Shown: one piece after another, positions 1 to 9,361 of the stretch
How the letters are laid out: each line of letters starts with the position of its first letter
How positions within the stretch are numbered: position 1 is the first letter of the stretch
Source: Ascarosepion bandense
Taxonomy: Eukaryota > Mollusca > Cephalopoda > Sepiida > Sepiidae
Assembly: GCA_037127315.1 (NCBI GenBank)
Contig: JBBBDQ010001611.1
Location: 1,822,001 to 1,886,000, forward strand
DNA: 64,000 nt
Direction of reading: 5' to 3'
The notes under the pieces: model-generated
Databases searched by the model: none
The model's input: only the letters and a program-made list of their open reading frames with translations
Told to the model about the DNA's origin: nothing
Made by a program: the position numbers and the translations under genes

Positions 1-790
1 AAATATTAAATTTCCAGTTCGCGAGCCTACGCGAATTTTATTTATCGGCCAATGGGAAGTCCAGAATCAAATACGGATATGAATTCCCAAAATGATCACC
101 TGCGATCCCAAAAGTCGAAATAAAAAGCCGATACTGAAAGCATCGCCAGACAGACAGACCCAGGCTCGAGAGAGACGAGTGTAATTAGTAGCCCCCTTGA
201 CCCAAGTCATGCGGCTTACTATGTTCGTCTCCCTTACCTCTCTCATCTTATCTTTCGCTGTCTCAAAACTACTTACTAACCTAAGAAGTGAATACATCAA
301 AGACATTCCTTCCTTACTACGCTCCCACATACCTTAAGTATCGAATTCTCCTTGTCAGTCTTCTATTGCCACTATAAACTGGAAAAGAATGGATAACCCG
401 CTATAACAAAACAATAATTGTATAATAATATAAATTAGTATAGTGTTATCAAATATGAAACAAGTTTTTTCCCCTTTTAACAAAAGACAAATAAAAATCA
501 AATAAAAGGGTTTAAAATAGATAAAGATGAATATAAAAGTTGAGTAAAGTGTGAAATGGACGAATTAGCTCGCTAGACTGGAGTCTCTACTCATGGGTGG
601 AAGCCAGTCTGCGAGAATGAAAATGCTGAATTCGAAATCTAATTCTATAGAGGAAAAACATTCTTTTACCTTTAGCAAATGGTCAGAGCATCATCGTAAT
701 TCACAGATAACAAAGCCAATGCATCTTTAGAAACTCATGATCACTTTGATCTTTAAGTGACATGGTATTAAAAATCATATACATTAAAAC
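1..790. other. unassigned AT-rich sequence
   Basis: No gene or repeat family was recognised here. A minus-strand frame of 87 codons lies at 67-330, but its product resembles nothing I know. It has no repeated counterpart in the window and no supporting splice context, so I do not call it a gene. Confidence 0.5.
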
Positions 791-811
791 TTAATGAACA
801 GGTTAATATAT

Positions 812-1089
812 AGTCATCATCATTTATCCGTCACACCCAGATGGTGCATAGGGCAGCAACATTTTGTTGCTGGTTCTGTAATAAACTGTTTTTACGGGGC
901 AGGGTTGTTAGCCCAGCACCCAAACCCCAAACCCCAAACCTGGAGGACCGGTGGAACATTCTTGGTCCTAACGTTTACAGTACCTGGTATTCCCAAATGG
1001 TCAACCCATTTAAGTACTGACCAGGCTAGATGTTGCTTAACTTCAGTAATCGGACGGGAACCGGTGTATTGAACACTATATAGCCGATA
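812..1089 (-). repeat. 5S-rRNA-derived SINE, copy 1
   Basis: Read on the minus strand, about 980-1087 aligns along its whole length with eukaryotic 5S rRNA. It includes the 3' part of the internal promoter ('TTTGGGAATACCAGG') and the 'GGTCAGTACTT' block. The 5S-like head is followed by a body of about 165 bp and ends in a GATGATGA tail near 812. A second copy with the same head, body and tail lies at 13692-13950, so this is a dispersed retroposon rather than a lone 5S pseudogene. SINEs with 5S heads (SINE3 type) would be transcribed by RNA polymerase III. This copy is diverged in the C-box region. Confidence 0.75.
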
Positions 1090-1930
1090 TATTACTAATA
1101 TATAGTAATATAATCATATTAAAGAAGGAATAAAGCCTTTTCGTTATAACAAAAGGCAATTTTAAACGGGGTTGAAATAGGTAATGATAAACATAACAGT
1201 TGAATAAAGTGTAAGGCCATGTAATAATAATTTTGACAAACTGATTATTTTGTGAGTGTAAAATATAATGATTACCTTTCAATACTAATTGATATGTATG
1301 CGGAAAAAAGCACTTTTCTTTAGGTAATCTGAAGAAGCTTAAACATAGGTCGATACCTGTTACCAACTTCAGTAGCAAAACAATGAGTTGAATTTTCTAC
1401 ACAATTCTTGGAACGTTAATGGATGTATTAAAGGTCTTTGAGAATATAATCATTAGGGTTTTGGTTCTCCGTTGTATAAAACCCAGCGGACCTTCTCTGA
1501 TTTCGAACTGAGTCCTCCAGCACTTCACAGCACTTCAAATGACGACAACGAAAGTCTTGGGTGAAATTATAGAATGGAGAAGGGACAAAAATTATTGTTT
1601 TGTGTAGAGGAGTAAAACGCTATACTTCTCTTGACAATTTTGAAGAAGATTTGAGAATTGATGTACCCAATGGAATTATGAGATTATTATATCGTTGAAA
1701 CTATAACTTGGGAAAATAAGAAAATTGGAATAAGAAAATTGGAATATATTAGCATGTATTGGAGTAACATATGTAAATAAAGCACAAAATAAATCATATT
1801 TATAAAGAAAGACACAACGCATAACTGAATGAAAAATGAAAAATATTTTGAATATATGTTCCGCTGTCATACCGTTATAACTATGTTTTTCATACATACA
1901 TACATACACACACACGCGCACAGACACACA
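1090..1930. other. unassigned sequence
   Basis: This stretch shows no recognisable coding, RNA or repeat feature. It leads into a degenerate TACA/CACA tract at about 1888-1935 beside the (TA)n array. Confidence 0.5.
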
Positions 1931-1934
1931 CATA

Positions 1935-1951
1935 TATATCTGTACAAACAC

Positions 1952-2003
<52 letters not shown>
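1935..2003. repeat. (TA)n microsatellite
   Basis: A near-pure TA array of about 50 bp follows a short CA/TA tract. It directly abuts dispersed repeat D1. Open frames across it encode only alternating Tyr-Ile and are not genes. Confidence 0.9.
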
Positions 2004-2009
<6 letters not shown>

Positions 2010-2322
2010 GACAGAAAATCTAACAAAGAGCCAACAACCTACCACGGTTTCGCCCAACTGTCATTGTTTGCTCTACTTGCGTATTGAGCGCTTTAGTGTT
2101 AGGGTTTTCGTCTTGGGTTTTTTTTTTCTTTCTTAGGAGTACTTGACTTTTTGTTCATGTACTTCGTTTCTTTTTTTAATTCCTCTTTTTTTCCCTCCGA
2201 GTTCGTTCTCGGTGGGTTGTACAAGACGATTTAAATTATAGCTTAATTAATACTAGTTTCGACAGAGTTAGATCTGTTACTATTGGTATTGTTATTACCA
2301 TAGTTAATATTATGATTATTAT
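2004..2322. repeat. dispersed repeat D, copy 1
   Basis: The block from 'agccaacaacctac' to 'aatattatgattatt' recurs at 5136-5390 with high similarity. Shared parts include 'ggtgggttgt', 'gacgatttaaattatagc' and 'agttagatctgttac'. Both copies are bounded by (TA)n or (TG)n tracts. There is no coding potential and I cannot assign a class. Confidence 0.75.
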
Positions 2323-2327
2323 ATATA

Positions 2328-2335
2328 TATGTGTG

Positions 2336-2378
<43 letters not shown>

Positions 2379-2422
2379 TAAAAATATTAAAATGACGATA
2401 TAATTTTCATCAGGCTGTGGAT

Positions 2423-2474
<52 letters not shown>
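2328..2474. repeat. (TG)n and (TA)n microsatellites
   Basis: A TG array runs at 2328-2376 and a TA array at about 2424-2474. Between them, 'ctgtggatgactatat' at 2413-2430 matches the 3' end of the hammerhead-bearing SINE found at 36705, 27889 and 51250. This is probably a remnant of a fourth copy. Confidence 0.75.
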
Positions 2475-2475
<1 letters not shown>

Positions 2476-2760
2476 CAAAAACCTAGTACATATATTGGTT
2501 TGACTACAACCACGCTCTCCCGTAGACTTACATGTCATCTTTCTGATCAGAGTACTATTAAACAACATTTCTCTGAAAAACATAAACATGTAGGTAATAT
2601 CAGACAGATTTTGGTCAACAATACGGTGATCCTTACTCATACACACAGTAAGAGGAACCTGCAGATATTGGAGGCCATGTACATCAAATCAAAACAACCA
2701 ACACTCAATAAAATCAACTTTAAAACAGGAAATAACATATTACATTGCATTTGACTACAT
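2475..2760 (+). pseudogene. Penelope-like element P1, GIY-YIG endonuclease C-terminus (copy a)
   Basis: The plus-strand frame encodes 'YIGLTTTTLSRRLTCHLSD', the YIG half of a GIY-YIG nuclease with the following arginine-rich helix. About 45 residues later comes 'LQILEAMYIKSKQPTLNKI', the C-terminal glutamate-containing block (E in 'LEAMYIK'). This layout is characteristic of the C-terminal endonuclease of Penelope-like retroelements, which nicks target DNA for target-primed reverse transcription. The GIY half and the whole reverse transcriptase are missing upstream, where the copy meets a (TA)n tract, so it is 5' truncated. The frame itself is open to its stop near 2754. I treat it as a fossil because the RT is absent. 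Confidence 0.75.
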
Positions 2761-3160
2761 GGTTTTGTTGTCATTTCGCGCTATCCCGCGGTGTGACGTC
2801 ATAAAACTGCATCGCAAACTTAAGAACTGCGTTTATTACTTTTGGTAACTATTGCCGTTGCCAAGCGGAGTTTATGTCAACACAAAATAAAATCGTCGGT
2901 GATGGTGGATGTTATAATATTTCAGTTTAAACTACCTCTCTGAAGATGGCTCATGTGAGCCGAAAGCTTAGAAGAAAACCAATAAATAATTATCCAAATG
3001 TTGGAGAATTTTTCTCTTTATTTTCAACTGAAATTAAAGCAAAAATACGACGTTTAGAACGGCTCCTGATTAAACATAATAGACATTCATTGTCTCTTAT
3101 ATTTAATAGCATATGTTTAGAAAATTACTTGCTGCCTGGATATACTAAATATATATATAT
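2761..3160 (+). repeat. P1 Penelope-like terminal region plus start of ORF (copy a)
   Basis: Downstream of the endonuclease stop comes a conserved non-coding block containing a CRE-like octamer (TGACGTCA, about 2796-2803). It then has 'CTGAAGA' (2940-2946), a perfect hairpin GGCTC/GAGCC (2948-2961) and GAAA (2962-2965). A short frame opens at 2946: 'FFSLFSTEIKAKIRRLERLL' followed by 'SLIFNSICLENYLLPGYT'. This resembles the N-terminal helix block of PLE proteins. The order endonuclease, UTR, N-terminus is therefore circularly permuted, as expected at a head-to-tail junction of PLE units. The N-terminal part stops at a (TA)n tract. Confidence 0.6.
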
Positions 3161-3394
3161 ATATTATGCTCTCATTACGATTGATCTCTCTAGAGAAGAA
3201 AATTCTAAAAACAGTTTCCACTTCTGAGATATATGCTTTACTCTATAGAAATTAATTGTGCTCTTTCGATGACTGACGTGTTTATACACTGCTTATATAC
3301 AACACGTTAACAATTCAATTCTCTTTTATTACGAAAATGTCTGATTCGGCAGGATAACGCATTTTCTTAAAAATTTATCGTAAATGATCAGGCC

Positions 3395-3441
<47 letters not shown>

Positions 3442-3662
3442 TGTCTGATTATAAAAATATATATATACTGTTTGAATATAATATATATATATATATATAT
3501 ATTCCTTGAAAATATATAATAATATGAATTAAAGAATTTCTATGAATCGATGTTCAATGTTCTAAAAGCTTGATCTCAATCAATAAAATATTATTGACTC
3601 ACTAGACTGAATTTCTAACAATTGTCAATATTTTAATATTTTACGTTTCCTTAGGGTATTAA
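3161..3662. other. microsatellite-rich spacer
   Basis: (TA)n arrays lie at about 3398-3440 and 3480-3503. The stretch 'aatttatcgtaaatgatcagg' near 3371 is echoed at about 20140, suggesting a shared degenerate repeat. No gene is visible. Confidence 0.6.
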
Positions 3663-4378
3663 GGTAGCTGAAGAGAGTGACAAGAAAGGACTACAAATAA
3701 ACGGCAAGAAAACCGAATGCATGGTCAGCAACAAGGGCAGCCGAAAATGCCAATTACAGGTGAGGGATACTAAATTAATTTAAATACCTGGGAAGTGTTA
3801 TAACAGAAGACGGAATGTGCGGCACAGAGATCCGAAGGCGAATTGGCATGGCGAAGGAAGCTTTCCAGAAGTTAAGTAAAATATTAAGAAACAGGACAAT
3901 TTCGTTAGAAACAAAGAAGAGAGTACTGGATTGCTATGTGATATCACTTCTTCAATATGGAAGTAAATGTTGGACAATATCTTCGAGGATGAAGAAAAAA
4001 CTTGAAGCAACTGAAATGTGGTTCTACAGAAGGATGCTGCGGATGTCATGGACCGAGCATGTGAGCAATGACGAGGTTTTGGAAAGGATGGAAACGAAAA
4101 GGAAATTAATAACGAGCATCAGGAAGAGACAACTAAAGTTCCTGGGACGTGCAATGAGGAAGGAAGGCTTGGAGAACCTGATACTAACAGACCAGATAGA
4201 GGGGAAAAGAGACAGGAGAAAGCAGCGGATAACATATTTAAAGGACCTGATCAGGTGGATAACGGAACGAGGGTTGAGTGGTGCAACAGGAGAAAGCGTA
4301 CTAAGAGCCACAAGGTTTAGGGAGATGTGAAGAGCCATGATCGCCTACGTCTGAAAGGACATGGCACATAAAAGAAGA
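3663..4378 (+). pseudogene. RTE-like LINE 3' end (copy L1)
   Basis: This is the C-terminal part of a non-LTR retrotransposon reverse-transcriptase protein. It begins in 'GLQINGKKTECMVS', then shows a frameshift and a stop. It then runs open from 3815 through 'CGTEIRRRIGMAKEAFQKLS', 'LQYGSKCWTISSRMKKKLEA', 'MWFYRRMLRMSWTEHVSNDE' and 'RQLKFLGRAMRKEGLENLIL', with a stop near 4328. The 171-codon frame equals the conserved tail seen in five other copies here. The short 3' UTR ends in 'ggcacataaaagaagaag', matching the AAG-rich 3' tail of the family. The copy is 5' truncated and lacks all catalytic RT motifs, so it cannot move itself. Assignment to the RTE clade is by resemblance to RTE-type endonuclease/RT proteins. 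A related clade cannot be excluded. Confidence 0.85.
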
Positions 4379-4827
4379 AGGGTATTACATAATCATCTTC
4401 AAGCAGTCATCGTCCTTCGACAACATATTTGTCACATTTACGTGATGCAGTATCCATTTTATCTGTAAAGATGCTAAGACTGTTTAAGAATTTCTTTATC
4501 ACGTGGAGGTTCTACCATAGCAAAGCGAACCTTGAAACGCGTTAAATACGTGTTTTAAGAAGACTTTCAAGACGAGACATAAGAAGACGGCCATGCGAAA
4601 ATAAAATTGATTTTTCTCTGGGCGTTTAATAATCTGAAGAGAGAGAGGTCAAGTGGGGACGTTTGCCTCTACTTACATGGTACCGACTTCAATTAGATTC
4701 GATGCCATTGTGTACAAATGCCTTGTACAAATATATCAATTATAAAGATACTAAGACGCATGTGTAGAGACACATTAACTCGCCTTTCATTCACTCCATA
4801 TCAATAAACACTTGGTAATGGTAATGG
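4379..4827. other. unassigned sequence
   Basis: No recognisable feature. The first bases (to about 4383) are the AAG tail of the preceding LINE. Confidence 0.5.
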
Positions 4828-4975
4828 TCATATTAGCCGTTTCATTATGAGGAAACACTGATGGAGCAGACTGACAATCTCAAAAGCCTGGGTTGGGTCA
4901 CCAAATACCATGTATAGCTCTTGATTCTTTTCGTAGACTTTCTCAGCGACTTGTCTGAGCGAAGAAATCATATAA
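4828..4975 (-). pseudogene. LINE reverse-transcriptase fragment, motif A region
   Basis: The minus strand encodes 'SLRQVAEKVYEKNQELYMVF' followed by 'GDPTQAFEIVSLLHQC'. It resembles the RT palm block around motif A of many non-LTR elements (pattern LRQ-EK-LY-F-D-T-AF). The putative catalytic aspartate is present in 'FGDPTQAF'. Only about 45 residues survive before the frame ends. The right edge is cut exactly by the perfect palindrome at 4977. It differs from the RTE-like copies elsewhere in the window, so it represents another LINE family. Confidence 0.5.
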
Positions 4976-4976
4976 A

Positions 4977-5057
4977 ATGAAACACATTTGAATGTTATAT
5001 ATATATATATATATATAACATTCAAATGTGTTTCATATATATATATATATTTGAATG

Positions 5058-5099
<42 letters not shown>

Positions 5100-5100
5100 G

Positions 5101-5135
<35 letters not shown>
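4977..5135. repeat. perfect 60-bp palindrome with (TA)n core, then (CA)n/(TA)n
   Basis: Positions 4977-5036 form a perfect inverted repeat. Arms beginning 'ATGAAACACATTTGAATG' converge on a central TA run. It is followed by a CA array (5058-5113) and another TA array. The structure could extrude as a cruciform. Confidence 0.85.
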
Positions 5136-5136
<1 letters not shown>

Positions 5137-5404
5137 CAGAAAATCTAAGCAAGAGCCAACAACCTACTACGGTTTCGCCCAACGGCTCGTCAGGGTGCTT
5201 GACCTTTTGTTCATGTACTTCGTTTGTTTCTTTTTTTACTTCCCCTTCTTTTCCCTCCGAGTTCGTCCTCGGTGGGTTGTTCAAGACGATTTAAATTATA
5301 GCTTAATTAATACTAGTTTCGGCAGAGTTAGATCTGTTACTATTGGTATTGTTATTACTATAGTTAATATTATGATTATTATATATATATATATATATAT
5401 ATAT
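5136..5404. repeat. dispersed repeat D, copy 2
   Basis: Second copy of the block at 2004-2322. It carries 'gagccaacaacctac', 'ggtgggttgttcaagac' and 'ggcagagttagatctg', and ends in the same 'aatattatgattatt' followed by (TA)n. The first 60 bp are rearranged relative to copy 1. Confidence 0.75.
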
Positions 5405-5996
5405 CTGGTCGGGTGCCCCTGCTATTCACCTCGGGGTTCTTGACAAAATCCAACCAAAAATCTGTAATGTGATTGATACTGACTTGGCAGCTAGGCTGCA
5501 GTCGTTCTCTCACCGGTGTGACGTGGCTTCTATGTTCCTCTTCTACAAATACTTTCACGTCTTCTGCTTCTGCGAAATTAGCTCACTGGTGTCCCTTAGG
5601 TATGAATTTACACGAGCTACTAGACTACCAACTAGGTTCCATTCTTCTATAGTGAATCCGATAAAATGTAACCGCAATTTCTACTCTAATAGCTTCTTTT
5701 CTCGCACTTCCCGCCTGTGGAATTCCCTTCCATATACTTGCTTCCCCGACAGCTACAATTTCCTGGAATTTAAATGTAAGGTCAATAGACATCTCCTATC
5801 TCACTAACTCGGATCCTTTCATTCAAGCTCTTTTCTCCACCCACTCTATCTCCATTACACCGGTATTCTCATCCGTCATGCATCTTTCTGACATCCCCAT
5901 TAACCTACACCTCTTTTTCATCACTTTCCCCTTATTTAACCCCCTGCGTAACAGTGACAGTAACACTGCCTTGCTTGGGGTGAAATGATTAAAGAT
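5405..5996 (+). pseudogene. CR1/Jockey-like LINE 3' end (copy C1)
   Basis: The plus frame at 5469-5807 encodes the extreme C-terminus of a non-LTR retrotransposon protein: 'DLAARLQSFSHRCDVASMF', 'FTRATRLPTRFHSS' and 'SFFSRTSRLWNSLPYTCFPD', ending 'VNRHLLSH' and a stop. The LWNSLP...FP.SYN block is a hallmark of CR1/Jockey-type C-termini. The pyrimidine-rich 3' UTR of about 190 bp ends in 'gcttggggtgaaatgatt', the same terminus as nine other copies here. Upstream coding sequence is missing and the copy begins immediately after a (TA)n run. Confidence 0.8.
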
Positions 5997-6004
5997 ATGT
6001 TTAT

Positions 6005-6313
6005 ATGTATGTGCGTCGTGGTGCAGTGGATATCGGCTCGGAACGAGAAATCGGAAAAGCCGAGTTCGAATTCCAGTCGTATTCCTTGAATTCACTTAAG
6101 CGCAAATACCCTTGGCAAATGTATTAATCTTCCCTCCAGTTATGGGTTAAATAACAGGACAGACTGGCTTCTATTGCCTTGGCTGGCAACCAGTCTACCG
6201 CAGAATGCAATGGCAACCTACTGCGGGATAATACTCTGCCCAGTCAGCCATGTCTCTTTCAAGACATGATCGCCCAAGCGTGTATCACGTATGGCACTTA
6301 ACTGACTGACTGA
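6005..6313 (+). repeat. tRNA-derived SINE family S, copy 1 (full length)
   Basis: This is the most complete copy of the family. The head carries RNA polymerase III box A (TGGTGCAGTGG, 6019-6029) and box B (GAGTTCGAATTCC, 6062-6074), with a spacing typical of tRNA promoters. The body contains 'tggctggcaaccagtctacc' and a hairpin with arms CATGTCT and AGACATG. The 3' end is 'gtatggcacttaactgactg' with an (ACTG)n tail. Seven further copies occur in the window in both orientations. Cephalopod tRNA SINEs are known as a class; which named family this is cannot be told from sequence alone. Confidence 0.85.
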
Positions 6314-6534
6314 TATATGTATACATTATGATCTTTATATCCCAAATATTCCACGCAAATAGATTTAAAAATAAAAAAATAATTGTCTCTTGCTTTAATA
6401 CATGTGATACATATCTGACGAATAAAAATGGATCCCAATTCCCAACATACCAGTATACTTTCTTTTTGTTTATTTTCATGAAAAAGCTTTAATAAAAGGG
6501 AAACATGTTACATTGCGATCAGTCGGGTTAATTA

Positions 6535-6781
6535 CCATACTTGAAACAAGCTTGGGCGATCATGTCTTTTTCGATTCATGACCGACTTGGTAGAAGTTTT
6601 TATCGGAGTAGTTTGGCATTACTTTCTGCGGTAGACCGGTTGACAACCAAGGCTATAGAACCCAATCTCTCATGCTATTTCGTAATTAGAGGAATTATAG
6701 GTTTCCAAAGAAATTCGAACTCGGCTCTCCAGTTTCTCATTTCGGTTTCTTATATCCACCACAACACAACGCACATACATT
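6535..6781 (-). repeat. SINE family S, copy 2 (degenerate)
   Basis: Minus-oriented copy. It retains 'gcttgggcgatcatgtct', 'tttctgcggtagaccggttg', 'ggctatagaacccaatct' and the tRNA-like head region ending in 'acaacgcac'. It is diverged from the consensus by substitutions and deletions. Confidence 0.75.
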
Positions 6782-6834
6782 GAGATATATTTTTATTTCT
6801 TGTTTTTTCTTAATTCTATCAAATACGAAAACAA

Positions 6835-7230
6835 TAAACAAAAACTAAAAATTCTCGAAGCCATATACATAAAACAGTTGAAACCTAACCTGAACAAAAT
6901 TAACTACGAAATCTCCACAAACATTCTCAAATGCATATAATAGATAACAGAAGCTATTGGTTATTCCAATGGCTTTCCATACTTAATGATTCTCGCCTCC
7001 ACTCTCGCGTGGTCATGTGTGACGTCATAAGTTGTCGTGCGATTTTCGCTTCCAGCACGCATGCACGCACGCACGTGTTCGCTGAAAATCTTCTATGCAA
7101 ACAAAATAGAAGACTACTACTACCGTTCGTCCGCGAACTGTTTAATACACTCAATATAACTGTCATCTTTAATATTGGCTGATGTAAGCCGAAAGCTCAG
7201 AAAGGATTAAATAAAAAACATGTATCAATA
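6835..7230 (+). pseudogene. Penelope-like element P1 (copy b)
   Basis: At about 6838-6945 the plus strand encodes 'LKILEAIYIKQLKPNLNKI', the last block of the GIY-YIG endonuclease, ending with a stop after 'ILKCI'. The UTR block follows, with the CRE-like TGACGTCA (about 7020-7027), and then the conserved hairpin in altered form ('ggctgatgtaagcc' followed by 'gaaagctcag', about 7178-7200). Unlike copies a, d and e, the N-terminal ORF segment is not visible after the hairpin. Confidence 0.65.
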
Positions 7231-8948
7231 TTGTGATTTTCTTTCTTCTTACAACGATAATGCTATTAAGCTTATCAGACGACATGAAAATAATTTACAT
7301 AAAATAAATCGATACAACTTATCTATATCATTTAAGTAGGTACCTCCACTTTTCAGTATAAATTTTTGATACCTGATTTTAAAATGAATTTTTAAAAATA
7401 AATCAGTGATATTTTAGCTTTAAAATTAGCTTTAATTGAAAGTCAGGAGATTAAATTTAATAATTCAAAATACACTGGCGTATTTTAAACCGAAATTATA
7501 TTGATTGGAATCTAAAAATTTTCAGATTAAAAAGAAAAATTTAAATTTACCGCCATTTTTTTTATTGATCGACACATATGTAAAACAGTAGCCACATTTC
7601 TGTTTTAACAATCTGGCAAAAATAAAATATACGTCGCTGACACGTTATTAACGTCAATTTTTTAAATTAATACTTACTTTTATTTGATTTCAAACCAATG
7701 TAATTGCTTACTCTCTGAAATATTCGGTAAAACCCTTTATCAGTTACCGTAGCCGTTGTTATCAGTGTTTATATCAGATGTTGACAGCTGTAATGACAGC
7801 CGGAAGCTGTCAAGAAGGCTAAGTAGGGAGGCCATAGGCGACTAAAATATACGAATTTAATTTTTTATGTAAGAGAACACAACCCTTGAATCACGTAACC
7901 TTTTAATGATAAATATCACGTACGGCCACCCGTACAAATAAAGATACGGGCAATCAAAATGCATACAATTAAAATGTTTTAATTATTTTAAAAATCCATT
8001 GGCTAAATCATTTGTATTAAGCTTTTAAATTTTCGATTAGTAATTGTAGTCTTCATGCATTAATTACATACCGTAGCGGCCCAATAGAGGAAGAAATTTA
8101 ACAATAATTTTGAAACTTTTTATATATAATTTTAATACATAATTAAAATATTAAAAAAATGAAAATAATTCTTGTAAAAATTAATTATTCATTGATATTT
8201 TTCTTTTCAGACTATGATACGCTTAATGTATATTGTTCATAAAAGCAATCAGAAGTTTATCCACATAAAAATTGGCATAGTTATTGCATTTTTCGCCATT
8301 TGGACCTATTTTTAAAAAGGGGCTCTATTGGAGAAAAAAAGTGTTGATTAGCATTCCCCAATGACACCTGAATTTAAATATATCAGACTTATTACTGCAC
8401 AATGTCGAATTTTTAAGCATTTCTGGAAATTAATTGCTAGGGAGGTAACATATCTCAAAAAATATTGTTACCAATATTTTATACAAAATAATTATTTTAA
8501 AATTGATTTCGGTCAATTAGGAATAAATCCTGAAATTTTCATCAAAATCCGACCATTATTTGATTTTTGCAAGAATTTCCAAATTAATGTGTCTTTCACG
8601 GTAAAAAAAAGTGCATTGTGCAGTATTACGTTTTTTTTTACTTAATAAACGTTGCAGCAATTTGGGTCTCGCACTGACGTAAGAAAATAAAAAAAGACTT
8701 ACTACAAAAATTTCGAACGTGTTAGAAATAATTAAAAAATTTAACAAATAATAAAAAATTTCTTTGATCTATCCTCTTAATGATAATATAAACATTTTGC
8801 CGATAAAACTTTGTTTTTATTTAGTTTGGGTTTTTTTTCCTTCATACTATTCTGTTTTTTCAGCGATTTTGTAGAGGTACCTACATTTAAGGAAACATGC
8901 ATCAATGAAAAAATGCTACCTAAATACACACAACTTAAATTACATGAT
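7231..8948. other. unassigned AT-rich region
   Basis: About 1.7 kb of AT-rich sequence with no recognisable gene, RNA or repeat family. The short frame at 8361-8645 has low-complexity composition and no family resemblance. Confidence 0.5.
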
Positions 8949-8969
8949 CCAGCAGCCCACCAAAATATA

Positions 8970-9031
<62 letters not shown>

Positions 9032-9045
9032 TGGTGGGCTGCTGG

Positions 9046-9086
<41 letters not shown>
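8949..9086. repeat. inverted repeat around (TA)n arrays
   Basis: Arms CCAGCAGCCCACCAAA (8949-8964) and TTTGGTGGGCTGCTGG (9030-9045) are perfect reverse complements. They flank a TA array of about 58 bp, and a second TA array follows at 9047-9086. This is the same architecture as the palindrome at 4977. Confidence 0.85.
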
Positions 9087-9088
<2 letters not shown>

Positions 9089-9361
9089 GGAGATCTTTTT
9101 CAGTTAATTGAGAAATGTTGTTTTAGTCATGCTCACTTTCGTAAAGCTATTATTATGATGTATTTACTCTTTCGAGGTTTTCTTCGTTCTGTTGCGCTAA
9201 AAGGCCTCATTAACAGTAAACTACTGAAAGATTAACAATTTTGGCACGAAGCACCATTATAGTTCTCTCAAAGTTAGAGTAGCTATATATTATAAGACTC
9301 GAATTATATTCTTTAATGTGGGTTTTTTAATTTTTTTAAAATATTTTAAGGCTTTTTTTTT
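9087..9361. other. unassigned spacer
   Basis: No recognisable feature. A poly-T run immediately precedes the LINE that begins near 9362. Confidence 0.5.

Noticed and set aside
67..330. 87-codon minus-strand frame as a gene
   Set aside because: No recognisable domain, no conserved counterpart and no splice or promoter evidence.
905..930. Telomere-like CCCCAAA repeats
   Set aside because: Only about three imperfect units within the body of the 5S SINE. No array.
2940..2990. Complete hammerhead ribozyme in the P1 terminal region
   Set aside because: The core has an extra T before stem II, and I could not form stem III with a UH cleavage site ('GAAAGCTTAG'). It is kept only as a hammerhead-like hairpin.
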